DNA from: Thalassotalea sp.
GTDB lineage: Bacteria; Pseudomonadota; Gammaproteobacteria; Enterobacterales; Alteromonadaceae
Direction of reading: 5' to 3'
Assembly (NCBI GenBank): GCA_029237915.1
Contig: JAQWHD010000039.1
Location: forward strand, 62,001-126,000
DNA length: 64,000 bases
Positions 55,950-64,000 of the stretch are shown here, piece by piece. The notes beneath the pieces are model-generated. The model saw only the letters and a list, made by a program, of their open reading frames with translations, made no database searches and was not told the DNA's origin. The position numbers and the translations under genes were made by a program. Within the stretch, counting starts at the first letter, position 1; every line of letters starts with the position of its first letter.

Positions 55950-57632
55950 ATGGTTAGTAACGAAAATAGTTCTTACAGTAAGCGTTTATTACATTTGATC
56001 AGCTGGGGTCATTGGTTTACCTTTTTTAATATTATTGCAGCAATCTTGATTGCAATCATATTTTTAGATGCTGAAGGTATACCCGATGATATACTTGGCA
56101 AGGTTTATATGTTGCTTAACTGGTTTAGTCACATGGCTTTTCTGACCTTTATTTGCTTTGTATTAACGGTATTCCCACTAACCTTATTATTCCCACGAAC
56201 AAAGTTTATACGGGGGGCTGCATCTGTCATATTTACAGCGGCCCTTACCATATTAGTGCTTGATGGTTTCACCTACTCACAACTTGGTTATCACCTCAAT
56301 ATTTCATCTACTGGCCAAATTGTAAATTTATTAAAAGAGCAAATGCGTAATAATAGTATGTCATTTTCTGGCGTTGCTATATTTTCATTCATTGCAATTT
56401 TAATCTATGAATTACTGGTCAGTAATTATGCTTGGCGACATTTACGTGAGTTAAAAAACAAACGTTTTCCCCGTTTCTTTGTGTTTGGTTTAATCGCTTC
56501 GTTTTTCGTAAGCCACTTTATTCATGTCTGGGCTGATGCCAAACTAGAATATAGCGTGCTACGCCAAGATACCGTTTTGCCTTATTCATATCCTACAACG
56601 GCTAAAACATTATTAACCAAATATGGTTTATTTAACCAGGGCGACTATGAACAACGAAAAAACAGCCCAATTAGCTTTAATTTAAATATTCCTACTTACC
56701 CTGTAATTACTGAGCAGTGCCAAGAAATCGACAAACCTCTGCAATCAGTTATTTTGGTTCTTAACGAAAAAACACTTACAGGTAATCAGATAAAACAATT
56801 TAAAGCACGCTCTTCGGTAAAGCCAACGCAATTGTTTAATCATATGGATAGTGCAGATAATAACGATGCTTGGTTTAATTTGTTTTACTCATTACCTACA
56901 ATTTATAAGCACGGTATTTATAATCAAGGCAAAGAGCCTGTGCTAATGCAAAAGTTAAATGCATTGCAAATGAAAACTTCATTAGTTAGCTTTATTGGTG
57001 AAGACGATGTTCATCCAATCCCAGAGAATATAGAGCAGATATTTACTGAATCGCAACAACATAAAGACATTTCTGAATTTGTATTCGCTGAGAAACTCAA
57101 TGGTTATAAAGCGGGCTTACAAGTATATTATTTTTCTGGTAAATCAGACTATCAATATGAGTTGTTCGTAAATGCGTTATTACTTGCGCAACAGAAAAAA
57201 CAAATGAAAGATATTATCTTAATAAGTTCTATTGGTAATTTAAGCAAAGAAAGTACTTTTCAAAATAAACCTTCTTTATTAATTTGGCCGGGTAAAAAAT
57301 CCGAAAAAATTACCGAGTTATCAAGCCCAATGGACTTGCAGCCAACGATAATGAAAGATTGGCTTAAGTGTAAAATGAGTTATAGCACCTACAGCAGTGG
57401 TAAAAACTTATTCCGTTTACGTGATGACAGGATCCTTGCTAACACTATGGATTCGGGCTTAATGGTTTTTAAAAAAGATAAAACGGTTTTTATTGATCAA
57501 CAAGGAAACTTTGAGAGCTATTCAATACATTTAGAAACTTTAATTTCTGAAAGCTCAAACTTCCCTCTACTTATTGATGGTGTGCAATACATCAGCAAAT
57601 TTAGTAAAGATAACACCCCAAAAACCAAATAA
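55950..57632 (+). CDS. yejM: Inner-membrane sulfatase-like protein, YejM/PbgA/LapC family (DUF3413)
   Basis: A 560-residue protein with five N-terminal membrane helices (DUF3413, HLISWGHWFTFFNIIAAILI) and a large periplasmic sulfatase-like domain. In E. coli the orthologue controls LpxC degradation through LapB and thereby LPS synthesis. The periplasmic domain is somewhat divergent, and the metal-binding residues of active sulfatases are not evident, as in E. coli PbgA. Synteny yejK/yejL/yejM/tRNA-Pro is preserved. Confidence 0.9.
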   Translation: MVSNENSSYSKRLLHLISWGHWFTFFNIIAAILIAIIFLDAEGIPDDILGKVYMLLNWFSHMAFLTFICFVLTVFPLTLLFPRTKFIRGAASVIFTAALTILVLDGFTYSQLGYHLNISSTGQIVNLLKEQMRNNSMSFSGVAIFSFIAILIYELLVSNYAWRHLRELKNKRFPRFFVFGLIASFFVSHFIHVWADAKLEYSVLRQDTVLPYSYPTTAKTLLTKYGLFNQGDYEQRKNSPISFNLNIPTYPVITEQCQEIDKPLQSVILVLNEKTLTGNQIKQFKARSSVKPTQLFNHMDSADNNDAWFNLFYSLPTIYKHGIYNQGKEPVLMQKLNALQMKTSLVSFIGEDDVHPIPENIEQIFTESQQHKDISEFVFAEKLNGYKAGLQVYYFSGKSDYQYELFVNALLLAQQKKQMKDIILISSIGNLSKESTFQNKPSLLIWPGKKSEKITELSSPMDLQPTIMKDWLKCKMSYSTYSSGKNLFRLRDDRILANTMDSGLMVFKKDKTVFIDQQGNFESYSIHLETLISESSNFPLLIDGVQYISKFSKDNTPKTK

Positions 57633-57760
57633 ACACATCGATAAAGCAGCGAATTAATAAGCAAATACTCTAATAAGCATATTAATTCGTTGCATTCCAT
57701 GCCAATATCTTTAACAATATTAATCCATAACGTTAGTTCCATAACATTGTAACCCTGTGT

Positions 57761-57837
57761 CGGGGTGTAGCGCAGCTTGGTAGCGCGCGCGCCTGGGGGG
57801 CGTGAGGTCACAAGTTCGAATCTTGTCATCCCGACCA
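57761..57837 (+). tRNA. proL: tRNA-Pro(GGG)
   Basis: Seventy-seven nucleotides with encoded CCA. Acceptor CGGGGTG/CATCCCG, D-arm GCGC/GCGC, anticodon stem CGCGC/GCGTG with loop CTGGGGG giving anticodon GGG, T-arm ACAAG/CTTGT. In E. coli proL follows yejM in the same way. Confidence 0.97.
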
Positions 57838-57984
57838 TTCAAACTACAAATACACATTTAATCCTTACTCTATTGAACCATATTGACCTCTGCTACGTAT
57901 AACATCTTGTAAAAATCAAAATTTTAGCAAACTGCTATAATTAAATACCTATGTAAATTATGCATAGACCTTAGGAGAGCTATC

Positions 57985-58542
57985 ATGGTTCGTCATTACT
58001 ATTTAAGTAATAACCTAAAGGAATTAAAGGTTGTTGAAGAAGAGTTACTCACAAACGGATTTTCCATCCCACAAATACATGTGCTCAGTGAAGACGATGC
58101 ACAAGTTCAAAAGCTTGAACTCAATGAAGTCGAGTCAGTTTTAAAACAAGATGTCGTTCATTCTACTACTATTGGTGCCCTTGTCGGTGCTGTAGGTGCA
58201 TCACTTGTATTACTTACCGCTTACCTACTTGCATGGACTTCAGGAGCTGCCGGTTGGATGCCATTTATATTCTTAGCAATTGTAGTGTTAGGATTTTGCA
58301 CCTGGGAAGGTGGATTTATTGGTATTCAAAAACCCAACAGTGAATTTAGCCGCTTTCAAGAACTACTGAACAAAGGTCAACATTTGCTTTTTATTGATGC
58401 TGATGAAGTGCAAGAAAATAAACTATTAAGAGTAATCAAAATGCACCCAAGTTTAGTTGTGGATGGCATAGGTAAATCAGCAGCTTCTTGGGTGATCAGA
58501 AGCCAAGAAAAATACCAACAATTTATGAAGGCTATGCCTTAA
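57985..58542 (+). CDS. Hypothetical protein with two central membrane helices
   Basis: A 185-residue protein. Residues about 1-60 form a soluble alpha/beta region (LKVVEEELLTNGFSIPQIHV), two close membrane helices occupy about 65-112 (TTIGALVGAVGASLVLLTAY and MPFIFLAIVVLGFCTWEGGF), and a second soluble part follows. The pattern recalls DUF1269/general-stress-type small membrane proteins, but no specific family is confirmed. TTAGGAG 8 nt upstream supports the ATG. Single gene. Confidence 0.7.
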   Translation: MVRHYYLSNNLKELKVVEEELLTNGFSIPQIHVLSEDDAQVQKLELNEVESVLKQDVVHSTTIGALVGAVGASLVLLTAYLLAWTSGAAGWMPFIFLAIVVLGFCTWEGGFIGIQKPNSEFSRFQELLNKGQHLLFIDADEVQENKLLRVIKMHPSLVVDGIGKSAASWVIRSQEKYQQFMKAMP

Positions 58543-59084
58543 TAATACGACAGTAATAACAATGTCACTGAGCCTTATTTAGTGGCATTATTATTTACTG
58601 TTAAAGATATAAGCTAGTCTATACCTGTCAAAAATTTTGTCACTCAGCAGTTACCCATCCCAAATCAGTCGTTACAAATCTCAACTTAATTACACTTCAA
58701 TATTCGATAATCTAGTTGCAGATATATAACCCAAACACAAAAATAATTAATTATCTTAAATACCACTTAAGCCACCTAATAACCCTGTCATTTAGAGTTG
58801 CTAATTTTCTGTGGATAATTACGGTATAAATAAATTAAAAACTTCTCTAAACCATTATTATCATTGACCAAAAATATAAAACCATATTTGTAGATAACTT
58901 TGCAGTAGGTGAGTATTCACACATATAAAGGTGGGGTTATTGGGGTCTACACGCCCTTGTAGGTCAGGGTTACCAGAGTCTATGCCGATACACTGCGCGG
59001 AGTTACCAGGGTCTTGTTGATTTTATGGTTTAGAGTTGTTAGAGTTATCTATAATTTCAATTAAAATAACTTGAGAATATAGAT
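58543..59084. repeat. Spacer containing a 33-bp-period direct repeat
   Basis: No gene in 542 nt. The motif GTTAccaGrGTct begins at 58936 (GTTATTGGGGTCT), 58969 (GTTACCAGAGTCT), 59002 (GTTACCAGGGTCT) and, degenerate, 59035 (GTTGTTAGAGTTA): exactly 33 nt apart each time. The array ends about 37 nt before the HicB-like start. The left 390 nt are A+T rich without recognised features. Confidence 0.7.
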
Positions 59085-59492
59085 ATGCGCTTTCCTATTG
59101 TCCTATTATTTAACCCTGAATCGAGTGATTACAAAGTAACAGTTCCTGATCTTGCGGGCTGTTCGTGCAGAGCAAAATCCATGGATGACGCCCTTAATGA
59201 AATCATTGCAGTGATAGAATCTCACCTTTCATTATTAGCTGAGTATGGAGAAGATATTCCTGTTGCATCTACTTTTGAAACGCATGTTTCTAAGATGGAA
59301 TTTAGAGGTGGAGTTTGGGCGGTTGTCGATTTAGATATCACCCCTTTTCTTGGCAAGAGTCACAAAATAAATGTCACCCTTCCTGAGCTATTAATAAAAA
59401 AAATTGATGACTTAGTTGCAGTAGATCCTAACCATAAAACACGCTCTGGTTTTATAGCTCATGCTGCAATTAATGAGTTAAGCAGAAAGTAA
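59085..59492 (+). CDS. HicB-family antitoxin-like protein without adjacent HicA
   Basis: A 135-residue protein. The N-terminal HicB-type domain (MRFPIVLLFNPESSDYKVTV, LAGCSCRAKSMDDALNEI) is followed by a ribbon-helix-helix segment (KINVTLPELLIKKIDDLVAV and TRSGFIAHAAINEL). HicB normally pairs with the small toxin HicA, but no HicA-like ORF was found on either side (gaps of 542 and 87 nt), so it appears solitary. A degenerate RNase H-like fold function is typical; here it may act as a DNA-binding repressor. Confidence 0.82.
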   Translation: MRFPIVLLFNPESSDYKVTVPDLAGCSCRAKSMDDALNEIIAVIESHLSLLAEYGEDIPVASTFETHVSKMEFRGGVWAVVDLDITPFLGKSHKINVTLPELLIKKIDDLVAVDPNHKTRSGFIAHAAINELSRK

Positions 59493-59579
59493 TTACAAAT
59501 TTGATTAATGGCAAATCTATTTAGCATCATTAAATTACTGTTGGTATAATGCCTACAGGAAAACTAACTAAGAAATAAA

Positions 59580-60284
59580 ATGAATAAAAAATTATTACTA
59601 CTGAGCAGCTCGCGTGTTGGCGACACTGCTTATTTAGAACATGCAAAATCAATGATCAGTGAACATTTAGATACTGTCGATGAAGTGGTCTTTATTCCCT
59701 ACGCTGGTGTTTCGGTAAACTACGATGATTACACCACTATGGTTGCTGATGCATTAGCAGATATAAACGTAAAGGTTGTTGGTATTCACAGTTTTGCCGA
59801 TCCTGTCGCTGCAATAAATAATGCTAAAGCCATTTTAGTTGGCGGTGGTAATACGTTTCATTTATTGCATCAGTTATATGAAAACAATCTTATTACGGCT
59901 ATTCAGAACAAAGTTAATCAAGGTACACCATATATCGGTTGGAGCGCGGGTTCTAACATTGCAGGCATGAGTATAAGAACAACCAATGATATGCCAATTA
60001 TTCAGCCGCAAAGTTTTGACGCATTAAACTTAGTGCCAGTACAATTAAACCCCCACTACACAGATTTCAACCCTCCAGGACACAATGGCGAAACACGTGA
60101 GCAACGCTTAACAGAGTTCATGGTACTAAACCCTGAAACCCACATTGTTGGTATTGTAGAAGGTACAGCGTTAAAACTTAAAGATAATAAGTTAGGTTTG
60201 GTCGGCCCTGATGTTGGATATGTATTTTTAAACCGTAATAAACAAGTGATCAGCACCGACACCGATTTGAGTTATTTATTGTAG
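59580..60284 (+). CDS. pepE: Dipeptidase E (alpha-aspartyl dipeptidase)
   Basis: Serine peptidase of family S51 that hydrolyses N-terminal Asp dipeptides. The 234-residue protein has the nucleophile motif YIGWSAGSNIAG (Ser122), GGGNTFHLLHQLY upstream and ALKLKDNKLGLVG near the end. It is cytosolic, without a signal peptide, and appears monocistronic, 73 nt before a methyltransferase gene. Confidence 0.93.
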   Translation: MNKKLLLLSSSRVGDTAYLEHAKSMISEHLDTVDEVVFIPYAGVSVNYDDYTTMVADALADINVKVVGIHSFADPVAAINNAKAILVGGGNTFHLLHQLYENNLITAIQNKVNQGTPYIGWSAGSNIAGMSIRTTNDMPIIQPQSFDALNLVPVQLNPHYTDFNPPGHNGETREQRLTEFMVLNPETHIVGIVEGTALKLKDNKLGLVGPDVGYVFLNRNKQVISTDTDLSYLL

Positions 60285-60357
60285 TATCAGAGGTTATTCT
60301 TATTTAGGTAGGAATAGCCTTGGTTTTAAAATTTTAACACGAGAGATGTAATTAACG

Positions 60358-60978
60358 ATGAGCTTCTATGACGAAAAGATCTTACCGCACATCATAAACT
60401 GCGGATGTTCAACACCTGCAATTATGGATTTACGTTCAAAGGTTGTGCCTCTAGCGTATGGTGATGTTTTAGAAGTTGGCATGGGCTCTGCCTTAAATTT
60501 ACCTTTATATAATACTTCAAAAGTTAATAAAGTTTGGGGATTAGAGCCTTCAATAGGCATGCGTAAACGTGCTGAGAAAAATCTAAACCGATCTAATATT
60601 AAGGTTGATTGGCTAGACTTACCTGGCGAAAAAATTCCCCTTGCTGATAACTCTGTTGATTGTATTGTATTAACTTATACTCTTTGTACTATTCCTGATT
60701 GGCGTGCTGCTATGCAACAGATGCACAGAGTGTTAAAACCACATGGTAAACTCTTGTATTGCGAGCATGGCTTATCGCCACATAGTTCAATCGAGAAATG
60801 GCAAAATAGGTTAAATCCTTTATGGGGTAAAATATTCGGTGGTTGTAACTTAAACCGCAATGTTACCCAAAGTATTGAAGCGTCAGGTTTTTCTATAGAG
60901 TGGAATGAGCATAAATACGTTAATAAAATGCCCAAATTTGCAGCTTATATGAGTGTCGGATCCGCAATCAAAACCTAA
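60358..60978 (+). CDS. Class I SAM-dependent methyltransferase (METTL7-like)
   Basis: A 206-residue methyltransferase. Motif I is VLEVGMGSALNLPLY, followed by WGLEPSIGMRKRAEK and the post-I region VDCIVLTYTLCTIPDW, then the GKLLYCEHGLSPH strand. The order resembles type 11 methyltransferases of the METTL7 group, whose substrates vary. Substrate unknown. It converges with bioD (14-nt gap). Confidence 0.82.
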   Translation: MSFYDEKILPHIINCGCSTPAIMDLRSKVVPLAYGDVLEVGMGSALNLPLYNTSKVNKVWGLEPSIGMRKRAEKNLNRSNIKVDWLDLPGEKIPLADNSVDCIVLTYTLCTIPDWRAAMQQMHRVLKPHGKLLYCEHGLSPHSSIEKWQNRLNPLWGKIFGGCNLNRNVTQSIEASGFSIEWNEHKYVNKMPKFAAYMSVGSAIKT

Positions 60979-60992
60979 ATAAGTTTGTTTGC

Positions 60993-61658
60993 TTATAACC
61001 AAGATAGGTCAATTTTTTCTACAGCTTGATCTATTGAATTAACTTTATCAATCTTAGCAATTAACGGTGCAGTTATAGCGCTTTGTAAATAATCTATATT
61101 CTCTTCTAAATACGGCATTTCTTCAGGGAAGTTGGCCACCCAAGCAATAACCTTCAAACCATCGTTAATGATTGATTCGTAAGTTAATATTGCATGATTT
61201 AAACAGCCAAGCTTCATGTGTACCACTAAGATCACATTAAGATTTTGTTGTTTTACAAATTCAGATAAATATTCGCCATTACCAAGCGGTAAACGCCAGC
61301 CACCAGCACCTTCAGTAATAGTTATGTCAGCATTTAATGACTGTATTTGAGTAAATCCTTTACTAATTAAATCACAGGTAATACTTTTATTATGTTTTAG
61401 CGCGGCAATGTGCGGTGCAATTGGCTCTTCATAGGCAATTGGGTTTATTTGTTCAATGCTTTGTTCGCTGTTTGCTTGTTGTTGCAGAGCTAAGGCATCG
61501 CCATTGACTAACTTTCCATCAATGTTTTCACAGCCAGCAGATATAGGTTTATATACAGCAACCTTTTTACCAGTGCTAACCAAAGCAGCAGTAAGGCTTG
61601 AAGCCACAAGGGTTTTGCCTGCATCGGTATCGGTTGCGGTTATAAAATAGTTTTTCAT
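60993..61658 (-). CDS. bioD: Dethiobiotin synthetase
   Basis: ATP-dependent closure of DAPA to dethiobiotin. The 221-residue protein has the P-loop ATDTDAGKTLVASSL, the DAPA-binding TEGAGGWRLPLG segment, and VHMKLGCLNHAIL. It is the last gene of bioBFCD, 16 nt after bioC. Length is normal (E. coli 225). Confidence 0.94.
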   Translation of the reverse strand: MKNYFITATDTDAGKTLVASSLTAALVSTGKKVAVYKPISAGCENIDGKLVNGDALALQQQANSEQSIEQINPIAYEEPIAPHIAALKHNKSITCDLISKGFTQIQSLNADITITEGAGGWRLPLGNGEYLSEFVKQQNLNVILVVHMKLGCLNHAILTYESIINDGLKVIAWVANFPEEMPYLEENIDYLQSAITAPLIAKIDKVNSIDQAVEKIDLSWL

Positions 61659-61674
61659 AAAATTAGATCTACTG

Positions 61675-62475
61675 TTATTTATTATTGGCTTTAACTAATT
61701 TACCAGTACATAACTGATAGGTAGCCGGATAACAACCTGAGTCAGATTGAAACTCTTGATAAGCTTTTGTCATTTTTTGCCAACTGCCCTTACCTGACAA
61801 GCCTTTATTAACCTTGTTCGGTAAATGGCTCGCGCCTAAACTTTTAAGCTCATTGGCTAAATGTTTTACACTAATATAATCAAGTACTATCGGCTGTTGC
61901 TCGAGTAACTCAATATTAAAATTGGTTGTTTTAATATCTTGTTCAACATCAGTTAAGCTTTTAAAATCAATAACATGTTGATCATCATTAACATTAGCCC
62001 AGCTTTGCTTTAACTCAGATAATGTACCATCGAGTAATGTAGTAAACACAAATGTGCCACCAGGTTTCAGTACCCTTTCAATTTCTTTAAATGCATCGCT
62101 CAGTGGATCGCACCATTGAATCACTAAATTTGAATAGATGATGTCGATGCTGTTATCAGTAAATGGCAATTGATGGATATCTGCTGCTAGCCAATTAATA
62201 TCATTATGACGTTGCTCACGTGCGTAATTCAACATTGACTTAGATAAATCTAAGCCGATAACATTGTGGTGATCGGTCTTTAAAACATCAGCAAAGTAAC
62301 CGGTGCCCGTGCCTAAATCAACAACGATTGGATCTGTCGTAGATAACATATTATCTTGCAAATATGACAAAATAATATTGCCACTTTGACGTTGTAAACG
62401 GGCTGATACGTCGTAAGAATTTGATGCAGCACCAAACGTATCAGCAATTTTTGCTTTTAATTGTTCTGTAGGCAT
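61675..62475 (-). CDS. bioC: Malonyl-ACP O-methyltransferase
   Basis: Methylates malonyl-ACP to begin pimeloyl synthesis. The 266-residue protein shows the N-terminal BioC segment ADTFGAASNSYDVSARLQRQ, motif I VVDLGTGTGYFADVL, and SNLVIQWCDPLSDAFKEI. It overlaps bioF by 19 nt (coupled) and is followed by bioD. No bioH gene is visible in the window. Confidence 0.93.
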   Translation of the reverse strand: MPTEQLKAKIADTFGAASNSYDVSARLQRQSGNIILSYLQDNMLSTTDPIVVDLGTGTGYFADVLKTDHHNVIGLDLSKSMLNYAREQRHNDINWLAADIHQLPFTDNSIDIIYSNLVIQWCDPLSDAFKEIERVLKPGGTFVFTTLLDGTLSELKQSWANVNDDQHVIDFKSLTDVEQDIKTTNFNIELLEQQPIVLDYISVKHLANELKSLGASHLPNKVNKGLSGKGSWQKMTKAYQEFQSDSGCYPATYQLCTGKLVKANNK

Positions 62476-63632
62476 TTGCCTATGACCTCATTGATTGATT
62501 CAGCTAAGGTGCTGATATCATTGTCATTATGATTTGATGTTATGGTTACGCGTAACCTTGATTTGCCGGTTTCAACCGTTGGAGGTCGTATCGCTGTAAG
62601 CCAAAAGCCTAATTCTTTTAAATGTTGTGCACAATACAAGGTATCAATTTCGCTACCGACTATTACGCCGATAATAGATGACTGAGTTGCTGTTACTGCA
62701 ATTGAATTATCGAGTTTATTTATAAATAACTCGGTTAATTTTTGTATTTTTTCACGGCGCCAAGTATCACGTTTACATAACTCAATACTTGCATTTGTCG
62801 CTAAGGCGAGTGCCGGAGAAATTGCGGTTGAGTAAATGTATTCACGATTGCGATTAATAAAGTACTCAATCAATTCTTCATTGCCAGCAACGACCGCCCC
62901 GTTAGTGGCAATTGCTTTACCAAAAGTAGCCATTTGAATAACCTTGTTATCTATGGCTAAATCTTGGGCTTTTGCTGTACCGCTGCCATCATCACCTAAC
63001 ACCCCTATTCCATGAGCGTCATCTATATAAAGCCAAGCATCATTTGCATCACTTATTTGTTTGATGGCAGACAATGGTGCACAGTCACCGTCCATACTGT
63101 AAACGCCTTCAGTAACAACTAAATTACTTGTACAAGCCGTACTCTTTAGTTGTTTCTCTAAATGTGATACATCATTATGACGAAAGCGTTTTGCTTTAGC
63201 TTTCGAATTAAAAGCACCGTCAATTAGAGATGCGTGCGCAAGCTTATCTAAATGAAAGCCTACCGAAGCGTCTTGGCCCAAGGTATTTAACACGCCACAA
63301 TTAGCACTAAAGCCACTAGAAAATAACAGACAACGCTCTGCATTTAACCAATCGGCTAAGTTTTCTTCTAATTGTTGATGAGCTTTAGTGTAACCAGTAA
63401 TTAGCGGTGATGAGCAAGAACTGCTGCCGTATTGCGCAATACCATTGATATAGCTCGTCTTAATAGCCTCATGTCCTGCCAGGCCTAAGTAATCATTAGA
63501 TGAAAAGTTGATATACTCAACCCCATCAAATGTTAACAAACGCCCGGTAGACTGGCTTAGCACAACGCGGTTACGATCAAGATTGTTCGCTTTTTGCTGT
63601 GCTAATTGCTCATCAATAAATGTAAACGACAT
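62457..63632 (-). CDS. bioF: 8-amino-7-oxononanoate synthase
   Basis: PLP-dependent condensation of pimeloyl-ACP and L-alanine. The 391-residue protein has FSSNDYLGLAGHEAIK, CLLFSSGFSANCGVL, the DDAHGIGVLGDDGSG segment and PLP lysine in MATFGKAIATNGAVVAG. It lies between bioB (33-nt gap upstream) and bioC (overlap) in bioBFCD. Confidence 0.95.
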   Translation of the reverse strand: MSFTFIDEQLAQQKANNLDRNRVVLSQSTGRLLTFDGVEYINFSSNDYLGLAGHEAIKTSYINGIAQYGSSSCSSPLITGYTKAHQQLEENLADWLNAERCLLFSSGFSANCGVLNTLGQDASVGFHLDKLAHASLIDGAFNSKAKAKRFRHNDVSHLEKQLKSTACTSNLVVTEGVYSMDGDCAPLSAIKQISDANDAWLYIDDAHGIGVLGDDGSGTAKAQDLAIDNKVIQMATFGKAIATNGAVVAGNEELIEYFINRNREYIYSTAISPALALATNASIELCKRDTWRREKIQKLTELFINKLDNSIAVTATQSSIIGVIVGSEIDTLYCAQHLKELGFWLTAIRPPTVETGKSRLRVTITSNHNDNDISTLAESINEVIGKCLQNN

Positions 63633-63665
63633 TAGTTTTCCTACACTTAGTTTCAGCTAATTAAA

Positions 63666-64000
63666 CTAGCTGGCACTTGCGTCATAAAATAAGTCTTTAT
63701 TCTCATTATTTACAATCGCTGTACGTAATGAGTTAGCTTCAATTTGAGCTTGCTGTTCAGAAGTCGCATTCAAACGTTCGGTATTAATGCCTAACTTTTT
63801 AAATAACATCATGTCTGAGTCAGCTTCAGGATTATCAGTAGTAAGTAACTTACAACCATAGAAGATTGAGTTAGCACCCGCTAAAAAGCACATTGCTTGC
63901 ATTTGCTCGTTCATTGCATCGCGACCAGCAGAAAGGCGAACATGCGATTGTGGCATCATAATTCGAGCCACGGCAATACAACGAATAAAATCAAAATGCT
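63666..64000 (-). CDS. bioB: Biotin synthase (N-terminus beyond window)
   Basis: Radical SAM enzyme inserting sulfur into dethiobiotin. The visible C-terminal 111 codons run through the window edge; near the edge they read [20 protein letters not shown], then [20 protein letters not shown] and [14 protein letters not shown], all matching the end of BioB. The remainder, with the radical-SAM CxxxCxxC, lies outside. bioA is not in the window and would be expected divergent beyond the edge. Confidence 0.95.
   Translation of the reverse strand, partial: HFDFIRCIAVARIMMPQSHVRLSAGRDAMNEQMQAMCFLAGANSIFYGCKLLTTDNPEADSDMMLFKKLGINTERLNATSEQQAQIEANSLRTAIVNNENKDLFYDASAS

Overview
The window is a contiguous, A+T-rich chromosomal segment of a marine-type gammaproteobacterium, most likely order Alteromonadales (Colwellia/Thalassotalea-like). 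This is inferred from conserved gene order (aat-trxB, lrp-ftsK-lolA-rarA-crcB-serS; yejK/yejL/yejM-tRNA-Pro; yccA near tRNA-Ser(UGA); bioBFCD), from protein character, and from the BCCT and TonB-receptor content. No prophage, complete IS element, rRNA operon or CRISPR array is visible.

Layout. 1-10 kb: housekeeping core (aat, trxB, ald divergent from lrp, ftsK, lolA, rarA, crcB, serS). 10-13 kb: a Tat-exported molybdenum hydroxylase pair (iorB/iorA-like). 13-14 kb: the broken tail of a tyrosine recombinase and a DUF2189 membrane protein. 14.5-20 kb: O2-independent ubiquinone genes ubiU-ubiV, divergent from ubiT around an FNR-like site, then tusDCBE for tRNA thiolation, yccA, tag and the first tRNA-Ser(UGA). 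20.4-24.1 kb: an accessory island of small, mostly membrane or exported orphan genes, each preceded by a copy or part-copy of one repeat family related to the broken recombinase tail. 24.5-33 kb: a parDE toxin-antitoxin pair, a MarR regulator, a BCCT transporter, a TonB-dependent receptor and a TPR-sulfotransferase.

33-41 kb: a second tRNA-Ser(UGA) with tandem repeats, an HU gene, then a seven-gene operon joining both halves of D-glutamate cyclase (DUF1445 and DUF4392), the 5-oxoprolinase subunits PxpABC, a D-amino-acid aminotransferase and alanine racemase. Read as a pathway, it converts D-amino acids via D-glutamate and 5-oxoproline to glutamate. A third tRNA-Ser(UGA) follows. 41-50 kb: a TPR/transglutaminase-like lipoprotein with an M28 peptidase, a phosphoribosyltransferase, a MipA/OmpV gene with a nonsense codon at position 4, and a LetA/LetB-type envelope lipid-transport operon in which LetA is split into two genes and the MCE protein carries eight MCE domains.

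50-64 kb: a solitary tyrosine recombinase, pyrC with a PTPS-family protein and an M23 peptidase, yejK/yejL/yejM, tRNA-Pro(GGG), a HicB-like gene behind a 33-bp-period repeat, pepE, a methyltransferase, and the biotin operon bioBFCD (bioB cut by the window end).

The most interesting items are the D-amino-acid/5-oxoproline operon, the repeat-punctuated orphan-gene island, the three tRNA-Ser copies with their shared downstream element, the eight-MCE protein and the FNR-like site between ubiU and ubiT. All calls come from reading the sequence; no database search was run.
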